From contig CALEZK010000370.1 in assembly GCA_937928585.1 (NCBI GenBank), positions 1-11,418 of the forward strand: a stretch of DNA of 11,418 nucleotides, in the 5' to 3' direction. The DNA comes from an uncultured bacterium (GTDB lineage: Bacteria > Hydrogenedentota > Hydrogenedentia > Hydrogenedentales > SLHB01). Below, in pieces: positions 5,819 through 11,418 of the stretch (positions are counted from its first letter, which is position 1; each line of letters begins with the position of its first letter). The notes beneath the pieces were generated by a model. The model did no database searches. It saw nothing but the letters and a program-made list of their open reading frames with translations, and was not told the DNA's origin. A program made the translations under genes and the position numbers.

Positions 5819-6565
5819 TTAGGCGGCATTTGTTTTTGAGGAGGTGGCCGTGTTCTTCGCCACCGCTAGCCAGTCCCAAGGGCGCTCATAGCGCAGTTCC
5901 CGCGGGGGGGTGACGGCCTGGCTTTGCCAGGTGTATTCGACGCGGCGGATGCGCCCGACGTGGAGGCCCACGCCGGTGAGGGCATCGCTCAGTTCCGTGC
6001 GCGCGTAGTGTTTTGTGGGCACGCCTTCGATCGACACGACGCCTTGCGTCGCGGTGTGTGATTCGTTTGCGGCGCGGTTTTTTTCCGCGGTGGCCTGTTC
6101 GGCTTTTGCGATTAGCGCGGCGGATTCCGCGGACGGCACGACCAGTATCAAGCGTCCATCCGGCTTCAGCATGGACGTCGCGGAACGCAACACGCCCAGC
6201 CATTCGCTGCGTTTTGGATGTATCGCGGTGTTCACGCACAGCACCACGTCGTATTGGCCTTTGGCAAACCGGGGCGCTGTTGCGGCCTGGTACAGGGACA
6301 CTTTGCGCCGCCGCTGCATGCGCAGCCGGGCCAGTTCGATGCAGGCCTCGGAATGGTCGAACCCGTGCACTTCGTCAAACAGGCGCGCGAGACGCGGCAG
6401 GTAGTTTCCGATGCCGCACCCGAAATCCGCGACGGATTTCCCTGAGCGGGCGGCCCGCTCTAGTTCGGAGACGATGACGCGCCTTCGATCGTGTTTCAGG
6501 GTGTTGAAGATTTCCTGGCTCCACTTCGGCGCGACTTCGTCCCAGTAGCGGGTGTCCATATCCAT
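5819..6565 (-). CDS. Class I SAM-dependent methyltransferase
   Basis: A 248-residue soluble methyltransferase with the Rossmann-type fold. Motif I, VADFGCGIGNYLPRLA (45-60), binds S-adenosylmethionine. D70 in VHGFDHSEACIELAR (66-80) is the acidic residue at the end of strand 2 that normally holds the ribose. FAKGQYDVVLCVNTAIHP (100-117) is motif II/post-II, and SMLKPDGRLILVVPS (131-145) is motif III. The C-terminal part contains an HYARTELSDALTGVGLHV segment, typical of small-molecule methyltransferases, and ends in a Trp-rich RPWDWLAVAKN. The acceptor cannot be read from the sequence. The start ATG at 6565 follows a GGGAG about 9 bases upstream; a second ATG two codons later is a possible alternative. 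It has its own promoter (6673-6702) with palindromes upstream and converges on the radical SAM gene, so a shared pathway is possible but co-transcription is not. Confidence 0.92.
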   Translation of the reverse strand: MDMDTRYWDEVAPKWSQEIFNTLKHDRRRVIVSELERAARSGKSVADFGCGIGNYLPRLARLFDEVHGFDHSEACIELARLRMQRRRKVSLYQAATAPRFAKGQYDVVLCVNTAIHPKRSEWLGVLRSATSMLKPDGRLILVVPSAESAALIAKAEQATAEKNRAANESHTATQGVVSIEGVPTKHYARTELSDALTGVGLHVGRIRRVEYTWQSQAVTPPRELRYERPWDWLAVAKNTATSSKTNAA

Positions 6566-6672
6566 GGCGGCAAGCTCCCGTGGTGTATCGGTCCGGTGTT
6601 TTCGGCATTACCGGCGGCATGACGCTCGACTGTCATGCCTTGACGAGGACCGAACAAGGTTCCAACGGGTTA

Positions 6673-6702
6673 GTTATACGTCCTCGGGGGGCTTTATGTC
6701 AA
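6673..6702 (-). promoter_or_regulatory. Strong sigma70 promoter (P1) of the methyltransferase gene
   Basis: On the minus strand a perfect TTGACA -35 (6702-6697) is followed after 18 bases by TATAAC (6678-6673, 5/6). The predicted start near 6666 gives a leader of about 100 bases before the ATG at 6565. Confidence 0.75.
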
Positions 6703-6705
6703 CTG

Positions 6706-6714
6706 ATTTTAACA
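6706..6714 (-). promoter_or_regulatory. Second, extended -10 promoter candidate (P2)
   Basis: Minus-strand TGTTAAAAT is an extended -10, identical to the element before the toxin-antitoxin operon. If used, transcription would start near 6699 and the 16-bp palindrome at 6720-6735 would cover its -35 region, a classic repressor position. Confidence 0.33.
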
Positions 6715-6719
6715 TCAAA

Positions 6720-6735
6720 GCACAATATATTGTGC
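6720..6735. promoter_or_regulatory. Perfect 16-bp palindrome, NrdR-box-like operator
   Basis: GCACAATATATTGTGC is a perfect two-fold palindrome. It matches the NrdR box consensus (acaCwAtATaTwGtgt) at every position except the two outermost bases. It lies upstream of the methyltransferase promoter P1, centred about 61 bases before its predicted start, and over the -35 region of P2. Binding by NrdR is inferred from sequence match; another dimeric regulator could use it. Confidence 0.5.
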
Positions 6736-6753
6736 CAAGATTGAGCATAGTGG

Positions 6754-6765
6754 ACAACAGGTTGT
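6754..6765. promoter_or_regulatory. Second operator-like inverted repeat, 32 bp from the first
   Basis: ACAAC and GTTGT arms flank a 2-base centre (6754-6765). Its centre (6759.5) is exactly 32 bp from the centre of the 6720-6735 palindrome (6727.5), about three helical turns, which is the usual spacing of paired NrdR boxes. It keeps the CAA/TTG core of the box but matches the full consensus only partly. A further inverted repeat, TATACC/GGTATA, lies immediately beyond (6765-6786). Confidence 0.35.
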
Positions 6766-6834
6766 ATACCAAGGGGGTCGGGTATATATCGCTTTTGCGC
6801 CTGTCGCGCACCAAGAATGCGGGGCGGTTTTCCG

Positions 6835-8136
6835 CTACTCCGCCAGGCGCTGGAGGAACTCCCACGAGTATATGCCGCTGCTGTGGCCGTCGGACCAGTG
6901 AAACGCGACGGCGTAGTTGCCCAGGGGCTGGATGGTCTGCGGGTGAATGTCTTTGGGTACGCGCTCGGGGTCGAGCAGGGGTTCGCCGGTATATTCGTCC
7001 ACGCACATGGCGCAGGGGCAGGCGCAGCGCACGTGGTACGGATTCAGCGCGCTGGTCTTGCCGTTGCCCCAATCAATGTGGATAACGCCCTTTTTGAAAT
7101 TCACCTCGGGCCGCGCCTGCGAATCCATTCTGCTTTTGCCGATGGCGCGGTGGGTGTTCTCGGCCAGTGCGCGGAAATGCGGGAGATCTTCGCCGGCGTT
7201 CGCGCGCGACAAGTCGGAGACCCCGGCGACGATGGGCAATTCCGCCAGCGTCGAGAGGCCGAATCGCTCTTGCAGCGTGCTGCGGCTGCGCCCGAACGGG
7301 TAGTGCACTTCGCTGCACTTGCCGCAGGTGAACGAACACATATTCTCAACCACGCCCAAAACGGGCACGGCGACCTTCTCGAACATCAGAATGCCGCGCG
7401 CGACGTCCACCAGCGACAAGGCCTGCGGCGTGGTGACGATGATCGCGCCATCGAGTGAAGCCTGCTGCACGATGGTGAGTTGGATGTCCCCCGTGCCGGG
7501 CGGCATGTCAATCACCAGATAGTCGAGCACGCCCCATTCCGTCTGCCGCAAAATCTGCGTGATGTAGCTCGACACAATCGGGCCCCGGAGCACAGCAGGC
7601 TGCTCGCCGATCAGGAATCCAAGCGACATGATCTTCAGGCCGTGTTGCTCCACCGGCTGCAGCTTATTGTCGATCATGGTCATTTCGGGATTGCGAATGT
7701 TAAACAGCGTAGGCACGGAAGGCCCGTAGACGTCCGCGTCCAGCAGCCCCACGCGCAGCCCTTCGCGCTGCATGGCGCGGGCCAGGTGCGCGGCGACCGT
7801 CGACTTGCCCACGCCCCCCTTGCAGGAAGACACGGCGATAATGGTGCCCACGGAACTGAGGGTATTGATTTCCGCGCCGGGCCGTGGCTTCCGCTCCATT
7901 GCGCCCATCGTCACCGTTACGCTGCTCACGCCGGGCAGCCCGCGCACCGCGCTTTCGCACTGCGTGCGAAACGTTTCTTTCACCGGGCAGGCGGGGGTCG
8001 TCAACTCCACGGTAAAGGACACGTTGCCCTTATCGATCTTGATGTTTTTCACGAACCCGAGCGAGACGATGTCGCGCCCGAGATCCGGATCGATGATGTG
8101 GCGCATGGAGTTTAAAACGGCGGTCTGATCGAGCAT
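6835..8136 (-). CDS. mrp: Mrp/ApbC-type Fe-S cluster carrier ATPase with DUF59 and DUF971 domains
   Basis: A 433-residue cytoplasmic P-loop ATPase that binds and delivers iron-sulfur clusters. Residues about 1-80 are the DUF59 (MIP18/FSCA) domain: IIDPDLGRDIVSLGFVK and LTTPACPVKE with its conserved cysteine (C50). Residues 98-335 are the Mrp/NBP35 ATPase: deviant Walker A CKGGVGKST (105-113), LLDADVYGPS (131-140), the Mrp signature DYLVIDMPPGTGD (205-217), and the cluster-binding CxxC, C271/C274 in FTCGKC. Residues 343-433 are a DUF971 domain (FKKGVIHIDWGNGKTSALN, then cysteines C371, C373, C375 and C378 before VDE). This three-domain order is that of plant HCF101, longer than the E. coli Mrp. 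The start ATG at 8136 follows AAGGAAG at 6 bases. A terminator and a stem-loop separate it from the upstream zinc-ribbon gene. Likely clients include Fe-S enzymes such as the radical SAM protein here; that link is inference. Confidence 0.95.
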   Translation of the reverse strand: MLDQTAVLNSMRHIIDPDLGRDIVSLGFVKNIKIDKGNVSFTVELTTPACPVKETFRTQCESAVRGLPGVSSVTVTMGAMERKPRPGAEINTLSSVGTIIAVSSCKGGVGKSTVAAHLARAMQREGLRVGLLDADVYGPSVPTLFNIRNPEMTMIDNKLQPVEQHGLKIMSLGFLIGEQPAVLRGPIVSSYITQILRQTEWGVLDYLVIDMPPGTGDIQLTIVQQASLDGAIIVTTPQALSLVDVARGILMFEKVAVPVLGVVENMCSFTCGKCSEVHYPFGRSRSTLQERFGLSTLAELPIVAGVSDLSRANAGEDLPHFRALAENTHRAIGKSRMDSQARPEVNFKKGVIHIDWGNGKTSALNPYHVRCACPCAMCVDEYTGEPLLDPERVPKDIHPQTIQPLGNYAVAFHWSDGHSSGIYSWEFLQRLAE

Positions 8137-8157
8137 GAATCTTCCTTAACATGGCAA

Positions 8158-8180
8158 GAGAACACCGATGCGGTGCTCTC
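8158..8180 (-). other. Stem-loop in the leader of the mrp gene
   Basis: GAGAACACC (8158-8166) pairs with GGTGCTCTC (8172-8180) around GATGC. In minus-strand RNA the one imperfect position is a G-U pair, so the stem is continuous at 9 bp. It ends about 20 bases before the mrp ATG and close to its SD, without a T-run. It may be part of the mrp 5' leader rather than a terminator. Confidence 0.35.
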
Positions 8181-8183
8181 GAT

Positions 8184-8216
8184 TAAAACAAACTGGGCCG
8201 GCATTCGTTCCCGGCC
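8184..8216 (-). terminator. Terminator of the zinc-ribbon gene
   Basis: GGCCGG (8196-8201) and CCGGCC (8211-8216) form a GC-only 6-bp stem with a 9-nt loop. On the minus strand the stem is followed by CAGTTTGTTTTAAT, a reasonable U-rich tail. It lies about 40 bases after the zinc-ribbon stop, suggesting that gene and mrp are not a tight operon. Confidence 0.6.
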
Positions 8217-8253
8217 GTTCACCCGAATTTATCGCAAGACACTCTCTTTCTGT

Positions 8254-8607
8254 CTAACCCATCACCGGCTTCTCGAATTCCTGGCCGCAATAGAGACACT
8301 TCCAGTGTTTCGACGACGATACCCGCTCGCAGGTCGGGCACTTCAGGGCGACTTCCGTCATACGTCCATCGGCGACGCCGTCGCGGAGATCCAATTCGCG
8401 AATGCGGGCTTCGAGTTCCGCGTCTGTCACCTTCACCTTGTCGCGCAATAGTTCCCAAAGCGCCTGGTTCAGCAGCTTGAGGCGGCCCATCTCGTGTTCG
8501 AGGTCCCGCACCTTCATGCGTAGATCATCGCCCTTCGACGGATCGCGTACGCCTGGCAACGGCTCACCGCGGTCAAACATCCCATTCATCCAGATGGAAC
8601 CCATCAT
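8254..8607 (-). CDS. Small coiled-coil zinc-ribbon protein
   Basis: A 117-residue soluble protein. Residues 1-30 are a variable head. Residues about 31-75 (MKVRDLEHEMGRLKLLNQALWELL, then DAELEARIRELDLRDG) show heptad-like spacing of leucines and charged residues, predicting a coiled coil and so probably a dimer. The tail holds two CxxC pairs, C90/C93 (KCPTCERV) and C104/C107 (WKCLYCGQEF), spaced as in a rubredoxin-like zinc ribbon. I know no specific function; such proteins act as adaptors or nucleic-acid or protein binders. The start ATG at 8607 (an adjacent ATG at 8604 is also possible) follows GGAGGG with suitable spacing and a promoter 20-50 bases upstream. It lies upstream of and co-directional with mrp, with a terminator between. 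It could conceivably bind a metal cluster instead of zinc. Confidence 0.8.
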   Translation of the reverse strand: MMGSIWMNGMFDRGEPLPGVRDPSKGDDLRMKVRDLEHEMGRLKLLNQALWELLRDKVKVTDAELEARIRELDLRDGVADGRMTEVALKCPTCERVSSSKHWKCLYCGQEFEKPVMG

Positions 8608-8633
8608 GACCAGACCCTCCGAGTGATGCCCCT

Positions 8634-8662
8634 ATGGTACCTTTCAAAAATCCTTCAGTAAA
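8634..8662 (-). promoter_or_regulatory. Promoter candidate of the zinc-ribbon gene
   Basis: On the minus strand TTTACT (8662-8657, 4/6) and TACCAT (8639-8634, 4/6) are spaced by 17 bases. The predicted start near 8627 gives a 20-base leader that just contains the GGAGGG ribosome binding site, which supports the call despite moderate consensus matches. Confidence 0.5.
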
Positions 8663-8760
8663 CTCCCCGCGCCGCACGCTTGCACGACACGTTGCGCATG
8701 CTGCTGACGAACCCAAAAATCCACTTCAGGCCCGTCCTCGTGTTAAAGTGCCGCACAGTC

Positions 8761-9822
8761 ATGCCCAACGAATCGACAGCAACATCAAGCGCACCCGCAC
8801 GAGCCGATCAACGCGCGCGCAAGCGTAGCGCCATGGCGGTGTTGAATGCGCATGCCTACCGCGTTCCGTGGTGGCTTACCAACGGACATCTGCAAACCGT
8901 CTGGGCGCCTTTCTTTCGGCCCCGTATCCAAGTGCAGCGCACTGCCGAAAGGTTGGATACGCCGGACGGCGATTTTGTCATGATCCATACCGCCGAGGGC
9001 AAGCGCGACATGCCCGCGGTAATCATGCTGCACGGACTCGAAGGCAGCGCCAACTCAAAATACATTCTCGGCATGACCGAAAAACTCGCCGCACTCGGCT
9101 GGACCTCCATTACCTTGGAGTACCGCGGGTGCAGCGACGAAATGAACCTTGCCCCGCGCATGTACCATTCCGGCGAGACGACCGACCTTGCCATGCTCGC
9201 GACGCGCATTGCGCCGCGGTATGAACGCGTCTACCTCGCGGGCTTTTCCCTTGGCGGCAACGTCATCACGAAATGGCTTGGCGAATCGCCCGACGAAGTG
9301 CCGGAAAATGTAATCGCCGCGGCGGCCGTCTGCGCGCCGTTCGATCTCACCGTCGCGGGCCCGCACATCGATCGGCTGCTCGGCGGACTGTACGCTCGCC
9401 ACTTTCTGCGCACGCTCCAGCGCAAGGCAATCGCGAAGGAACGGCAGTTTCCCGGGTGCATCGACGTCGAACGCGTGCGCGCCGCCAGGACGCTCCGCGA
9501 TTTCGATAACGATGCCACGGCGGTCATGCACGGGTTCGACGGCGTCGATCATTACTACGGCACGCAGCGCTGCGGCCGTTACCTCGACGGGATTCGCGTG
9601 CCGATACTGCTTCTGAGTTCTGCAGACGACCCATTCAACCCCAGCATCACGCTACCGCGCGAAGAAGCCGACGCATCGGACTATCTGCACCCGCAGTTCA
9701 CCGATCGCGGCGGTCACGTGGGCTTCGTATACGGCAGCCCGTTTGCGCAACGCTATTGGGCGGAGGAACAGATCGTGCGCTTTTTCGCGTGCTACAACGA
9801 AATGGCGGGTAAATCACAATGA
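8761..9822 (+). CDS. YheT-type alpha/beta hydrolase (COG0429)
   Basis: A 353-residue cytoplasmic alpha/beta hydrolase, probably an esterase or lipase-like enzyme on a hydrophobic ester. LTNGHLQTVWAPFFR (39-53) and LDTPDGDFV are the conserved N-terminal YheT segments. HGLEGSANSKY (91-101) forms the oxyanion region. YRGCSDE (121-127) and MYHSGETTDL are family signatures. GFSLGGN (161-167) is the nucleophile elbow with S163. SADDPF (287-292) carries the catalytic aspartate, and GGHVGF (317-322) the catalytic histidine H319. All triad residues are present. Start choice is uncertain: ATG 8761 lacks a clear SD, an in-frame TTG at 8680 adds 27 unlikely residues, and ATG 8833 would start only 13 residues before the conserved core. 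The stop overlaps the start of the methyltransferase (ATGA), so the two are co-translated. Confidence 0.9.
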   Translation: MPNESTATSSAPARADQRARKRSAMAVLNAHAYRVPWWLTNGHLQTVWAPFFRPRIQVQRTAERLDTPDGDFVMIHTAEGKRDMPAVIMLHGLEGSANSKYILGMTEKLAALGWTSITLEYRGCSDEMNLAPRMYHSGETTDLAMLATRIAPRYERVYLAGFSLGGNVITKWLGESPDEVPENVIAAAAVCAPFDLTVAGPHIDRLLGGLYARHFLRTLQRKAIAKERQFPGCIDVERVRAARTLRDFDNDATAVMHGFDGVDHYYGTQRCGRYLDGIRVPILLLSSADDPFNPSITLPREEADASDYLHPQFTDRGGHVGFVYGSPFAQRYWAEEQIVRFFACYNEMAGKSQ

Positions 9823-10661
9823 GCGGAATCATTGCATGGGCAAAAGCAAAGCGCGCAAAGCTCGTGCGCCGGGTCATCAACGCATCCAAACGATTCATGG
9901 TCCTCGCGCAGTATCAATACATCAACTCCATTGATGAATCGGACAAACAGATTCGGCTCATGAACTACGGCTGGATCGATCCCGCGTCGCCCGGCCCACT
10001 CATGCCGCTCGATCCGGAAGATGAACAGGATCGCCATTCGCTGCAACTTTATCATCGCGTCGCCGCAGCGGTAGACCTGCGCGACAAGGACGTCCTGGAA
10101 ATCGGATGCGGTCGCGGCGGCGGTGCCGTGTACATGATGAAGTATCTCGCGCCGCGCACGCTCGTCGGCCTCGACTTCTGCCCAAGCACCGTGAAGTTCT
10201 GCAACGAACAGTGGAATCTCCCCGGTCTTTCCTTTGCCCAGGGTTTCGCAGAGCGCCTGAAAGAGCAGGAGAAAGAATCATTCGATGCGGTCGTGAACGT
10301 TGAGTCGTCGCACTGCTATACCCACATGCTGGCATTCACGCGCAATGTAAGTCGCGTGCTTCGCCCTGGCGGTTATTTTTTGTTCACCGATTTTCGCCCC
10401 TCAACCCAAATCGAGGTCATGCGAGAATCCTTGCTGAAGCCCGGCTTCGAACTGATCGAGGAAGAAGATCTCACGCCCGGCATTCTCCTGGCCCTGGACG
10501 CCGAAGACGCGCGCAAGCGCGCGTTTATAGATGCGAAGGTCTCGGATCGGCGCCGCAGAATGTTTGAAATGTTTGCCGCGCTGAAGGGCTCCCCCATGTA
10601 TGACGCCTTTGCCAATGGCAGCGCGCGCTATCTGCGGTTCACGCTTCGGAAACCGCTGTAG
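9819..10661 (+). CDS. SAM-dependent methyltransferase, phthiotriol-methyltransferase-like
   Basis: A 280-residue class I methyltransferase. The N-terminal QIRLMNYGWID (44-54) and DRHSLQLYHRVAAAVDLRDKD (71-91) segments, then motif I VLEIGCGRGGGA (92-103), LVGLDFCPSTVKFCNE (115-130), LSFAQGFAE, FDAVVNVESSHCY (155-167) and VLRPGGYFLFTDFR, closely follow the pattern of mycobacterial phthiotriol/phenolphthiotriol dimycocerosate methyltransferase (Rv2952) and related polyketide or lipid O-methyltransferases. The GRGGGA variant of motif I and the ESSHCY segment are the most telling. The acceptor is probably a hydroxyl on a lipid or polyketide, by family only. The ATG overlaps the hydrolase TGA by 4 bp, giving translational coupling. 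A basic amphipathic N-terminus (AKAKRAKLVRRVINASKRF) could associate with membrane. A perfect hairpin follows the stop. Confidence 0.92.
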   Translation: MSGIIAWAKAKRAKLVRRVINASKRFMVLAQYQYINSIDESDKQIRLMNYGWIDPASPGPLMPLDPEDEQDRHSLQLYHRVAAAVDLRDKDVLEIGCGRGGGAVYMMKYLAPRTLVGLDFCPSTVKFCNEQWNLPGLSFAQGFAERLKEQEKESFDAVVNVESSHCYTHMLAFTRNVSRVLRPGGYFLFTDFRPSTQIEVMRESLLKPGFELIEEEDLTPGILLALDAEDARKRAFIDAKVSDRRRRMFEMFAALKGSPMYDAFANGSARYLRFTLRKPL

Positions 10662-10680
10662 AAGCCGCTCGCGGCGGCTT
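10662..10680 (+). terminator. Hairpin directly after the methyltransferase stop
   Basis: AAGCCGC (10662-10668) and GCGGCTT (10674-10680) form a perfect 7-bp stem with a TCGCG loop, starting at the base after the stop codon. The following GTTACAATAT is only mildly T-rich, so this is a weak terminator or partial attenuator. Confidence 0.45.
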
Positions 10681-10688
10681 GTTACAAT
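10680..10688 (+). promoter_or_regulatory. Extended -10 promoter candidate for the DUF1080 gene
   Basis: TGTTACAAT provides TG, one base, then TACAAT (5/6 match to TATAAT). No -35 is recognisable. Predicted start near 10695 gives a leader of about 40 bases with a GGAGGT ribosome binding site at 10722-10727. Confidence 0.4.
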
Positions 10689-10735
10689 ATCGAAATCAGT
10701 GCAAAAAGCTGCGCGCGCAGCGGAGGTGCGTTTCA

Positions 10736-11418
10736 ATGACTCGATTCTTGCGGATAGGATTGGCCGCGGCGTTTGCATGCACAGGCGTTCTCGCCGACGA
10801 TGACGACGGCGTGATGGGCGTGTGGGAAGGAAACTTTACCAGCCCCGGCTGGGAAGCGCGCACCATCAAAGCAAAAATATGGGGCGTAAAAAAAGGCGCG
10901 TGGGACGGCAAATTCACCGTCTATGAAAATGACGCCGCAATCGGCGAAGGCACCCTCAGCGATCCAACAACCGACACAACCTTCGCGTTCACGGGTTCCG
11001 CCAACGTTTCAGGCGAATACTTTCTCTCCGCCACCGCGATCGAAGGGAAAATGTCGGGGCAAATCATCCCAGGCAAGGAATCCAAGAAAGGTAACATTCG
11101 TCCCGACAAAAAAGCCGGCGCGCCCATCGCATTCGAGATGACGCGCCAGCAGATCAAGCCGCCTACCCTCGGCGCGCCCGCGCCGGAAGGCGCCATCGTG
11201 CTCCTGAAAGACGGCAATCAGGATGCTTGGGTGACGCGGCCTGAAAAATGGAACCCCATTGCAAACGGCGGCTTCGAGGTTGCGAGTCCCGCAATTGTCA
11301 CGAAACAGGAATTTGGCAGCGCAAAGATTCACATCGAATTCTGCACACCCTATATGCCGAACGAAGGCGTCGGCAGTCAGGCGCGCGGCAACAGCGGCGT
11401 ATACGTGCAGGGCCGATA
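10736..11418 (+). CDS. Secreted DUF1080 (3-keto-disaccharide hydrolase) protein, 3' end cut by window
   Basis: The first 227 residues of a gene that continues past the right edge. The start ATG at 10736 lies 9 bases after GGAGG (10722-10726). Residues 1-20 (MTRFLRIGLAAAFACTGVLA) are a signal peptide with cleavage before DDDD. Residues about 26-135 are a beta-rich region opening GVWEGNFTSPGWEARTIKA, with many alternating strands, which I do not recognise as a named domain but is seen as an N-terminal module in exported proteins of this kind. From about 152 the DUF1080 domain begins: GAIVLLKDGNQDAW (152-165), IHIEFCTPYMPNEGVGSQARGNSGVYVQGR (198-227). The RGNSGVY(V/L)QGR motif is diagnostic. DUF1080 members act on 3-keto-glycosides or bind carbohydrate outside the cytoplasm. 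It follows the methyltransferase by 74 bp with a hairpin and promoter candidate between, so it is likely a separate unit. Confidence 0.92.
   Translation, partial: MTRFLRIGLAAAFACTGVLADDDDGVMGVWEGNFTSPGWEARTIKAKIWGVKKGAWDGKFTVYENDAAIGEGTLSDPTTDTTFAFTGSANVSGEYFLSATAIEGKMSGQIIPGKESKKGNIRPDKKAGAPIAFEMTRQQIKPPTLGAPAPEGAIVLLKDGNQDAWVTRPEKWNPIANGGFEVASPAIVTKQEFGSAKIHIEFCTPYMPNEGVGSQARGNSGVYVQGR

Noticed and set aside
6796..6810. TGCGC/GCGCA hairpin after mrp as a terminator
   Set aside because: Five-base stem followed on the minus strand by AAAAGC rather than T residues.
6674..7072. Minus-strand ORF of 132 codons overlapping the end of mrp and the operator region
   Set aside because: It lies out of frame within mrp's DUF971 codons, is Arg/Pro-rich, and runs through promoter and palindromes; no start signal.
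7480..8115. Plus-strand ORF of 211 codons opposite mrp
   Set aside because: Antisense to the conserved P-loop region of mrp; composition is that of a shadow frame.
8680..8760. TTG at 8680 as the hydrolase start
   Set aside because: The added 27 residues resemble nothing in the YheT family and the TTG has no SD; the ATG at 8761 or 8833 fits the family length better.
1..11418. CRISPR arrays, tRNA or rRNA genes, insertion sequences or prophage
   Set aside because: No regularly spaced repeats, no cloverleaf or rRNA-like stretch, and no transposase or phage structural gene could be seen on either strand.

Overview
The window is bacterial chromosomal DNA of fairly high GC content with ordinary bacterial signals: Shine-Dalgarno sites, sigma70-type promoters and rho-independent terminators. 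The gene mix includes a secreted DUF1080 (3-keto-disaccharide hydrolase) protein, a periplasmic cytochrome c'-like protein, an FHS-like MFS carrier, a three-domain Mrp/DUF971 ATPase and a cobalamin-type radical SAM enzyme. That mix suggests the Planctomycetota / Hydrogenedentota / PVC neighbourhood. This is inference from gene content; no rRNA or tRNA gene is present to confirm it.

Layout. Positions 1-473 hold no convincing intact gene, only a possible decayed minus-strand reading frame and inverted repeats. Positions 474-928 (minus) are a compact antitoxin-toxin pair with overlapping stop and start. Positions 1065-2654 (minus) encode an MFS transporter with a clear terminator and a promoter about 150 bp upstream. 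An unrecognised 113-residue ORF (2888-3229, plus) diverges from it. Positions 3285-3755 (minus) encode an exported mono-haem cytochrome c'-like protein. About 575 bp of mostly non-coding, C/A-rich DNA follows, with a hairpin carrying a strong SD-like sequence and ending in a good sigma70 promoter for a B12-binding/radical SAM enzyme (4332-5783, plus). A class I methyltransferase (5819-6565, minus) converges on that gene. Its upstream region has tandem promoter candidates and two palindromes exactly 32 bp apart, one of them close to the NrdR-box consensus. An Mrp/ApbC ATPase with N-terminal DUF59 and C-terminal DUF971 (6835-8136, minus) lies next, preceded by a small coiled-coil/zinc-ribbon protein (8254-8607, minus). 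On the plus strand, a YheT-type alpha/beta hydrolase (8761-9822) overlaps by 4 bp a methyltransferase resembling the mycobacterial phthiotriol methyltransferase group (9819-10661). The window ends inside a secreted DUF1080 protein (10736 to beyond 11418).

How the genes work together. Clear functional units are the toxin-antitoxin pair and the translationally coupled hydrolase-methyltransferase pair, which probably acts on a lipid or other hydrophobic ester. The Mrp ATPase points to iron-sulfur cluster delivery, and the radical SAM enzyme is a plausible but unproven client. The remaining genes look like independent single-gene transcription units. No CRISPR array, prophage, insertion sequence or obvious multi-gene novel defence system is visible. 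The best leads are the palindrome pair at 6720-6765, the compositionally distinct radical SAM gene, and the hydrolase-methyltransferase couple.
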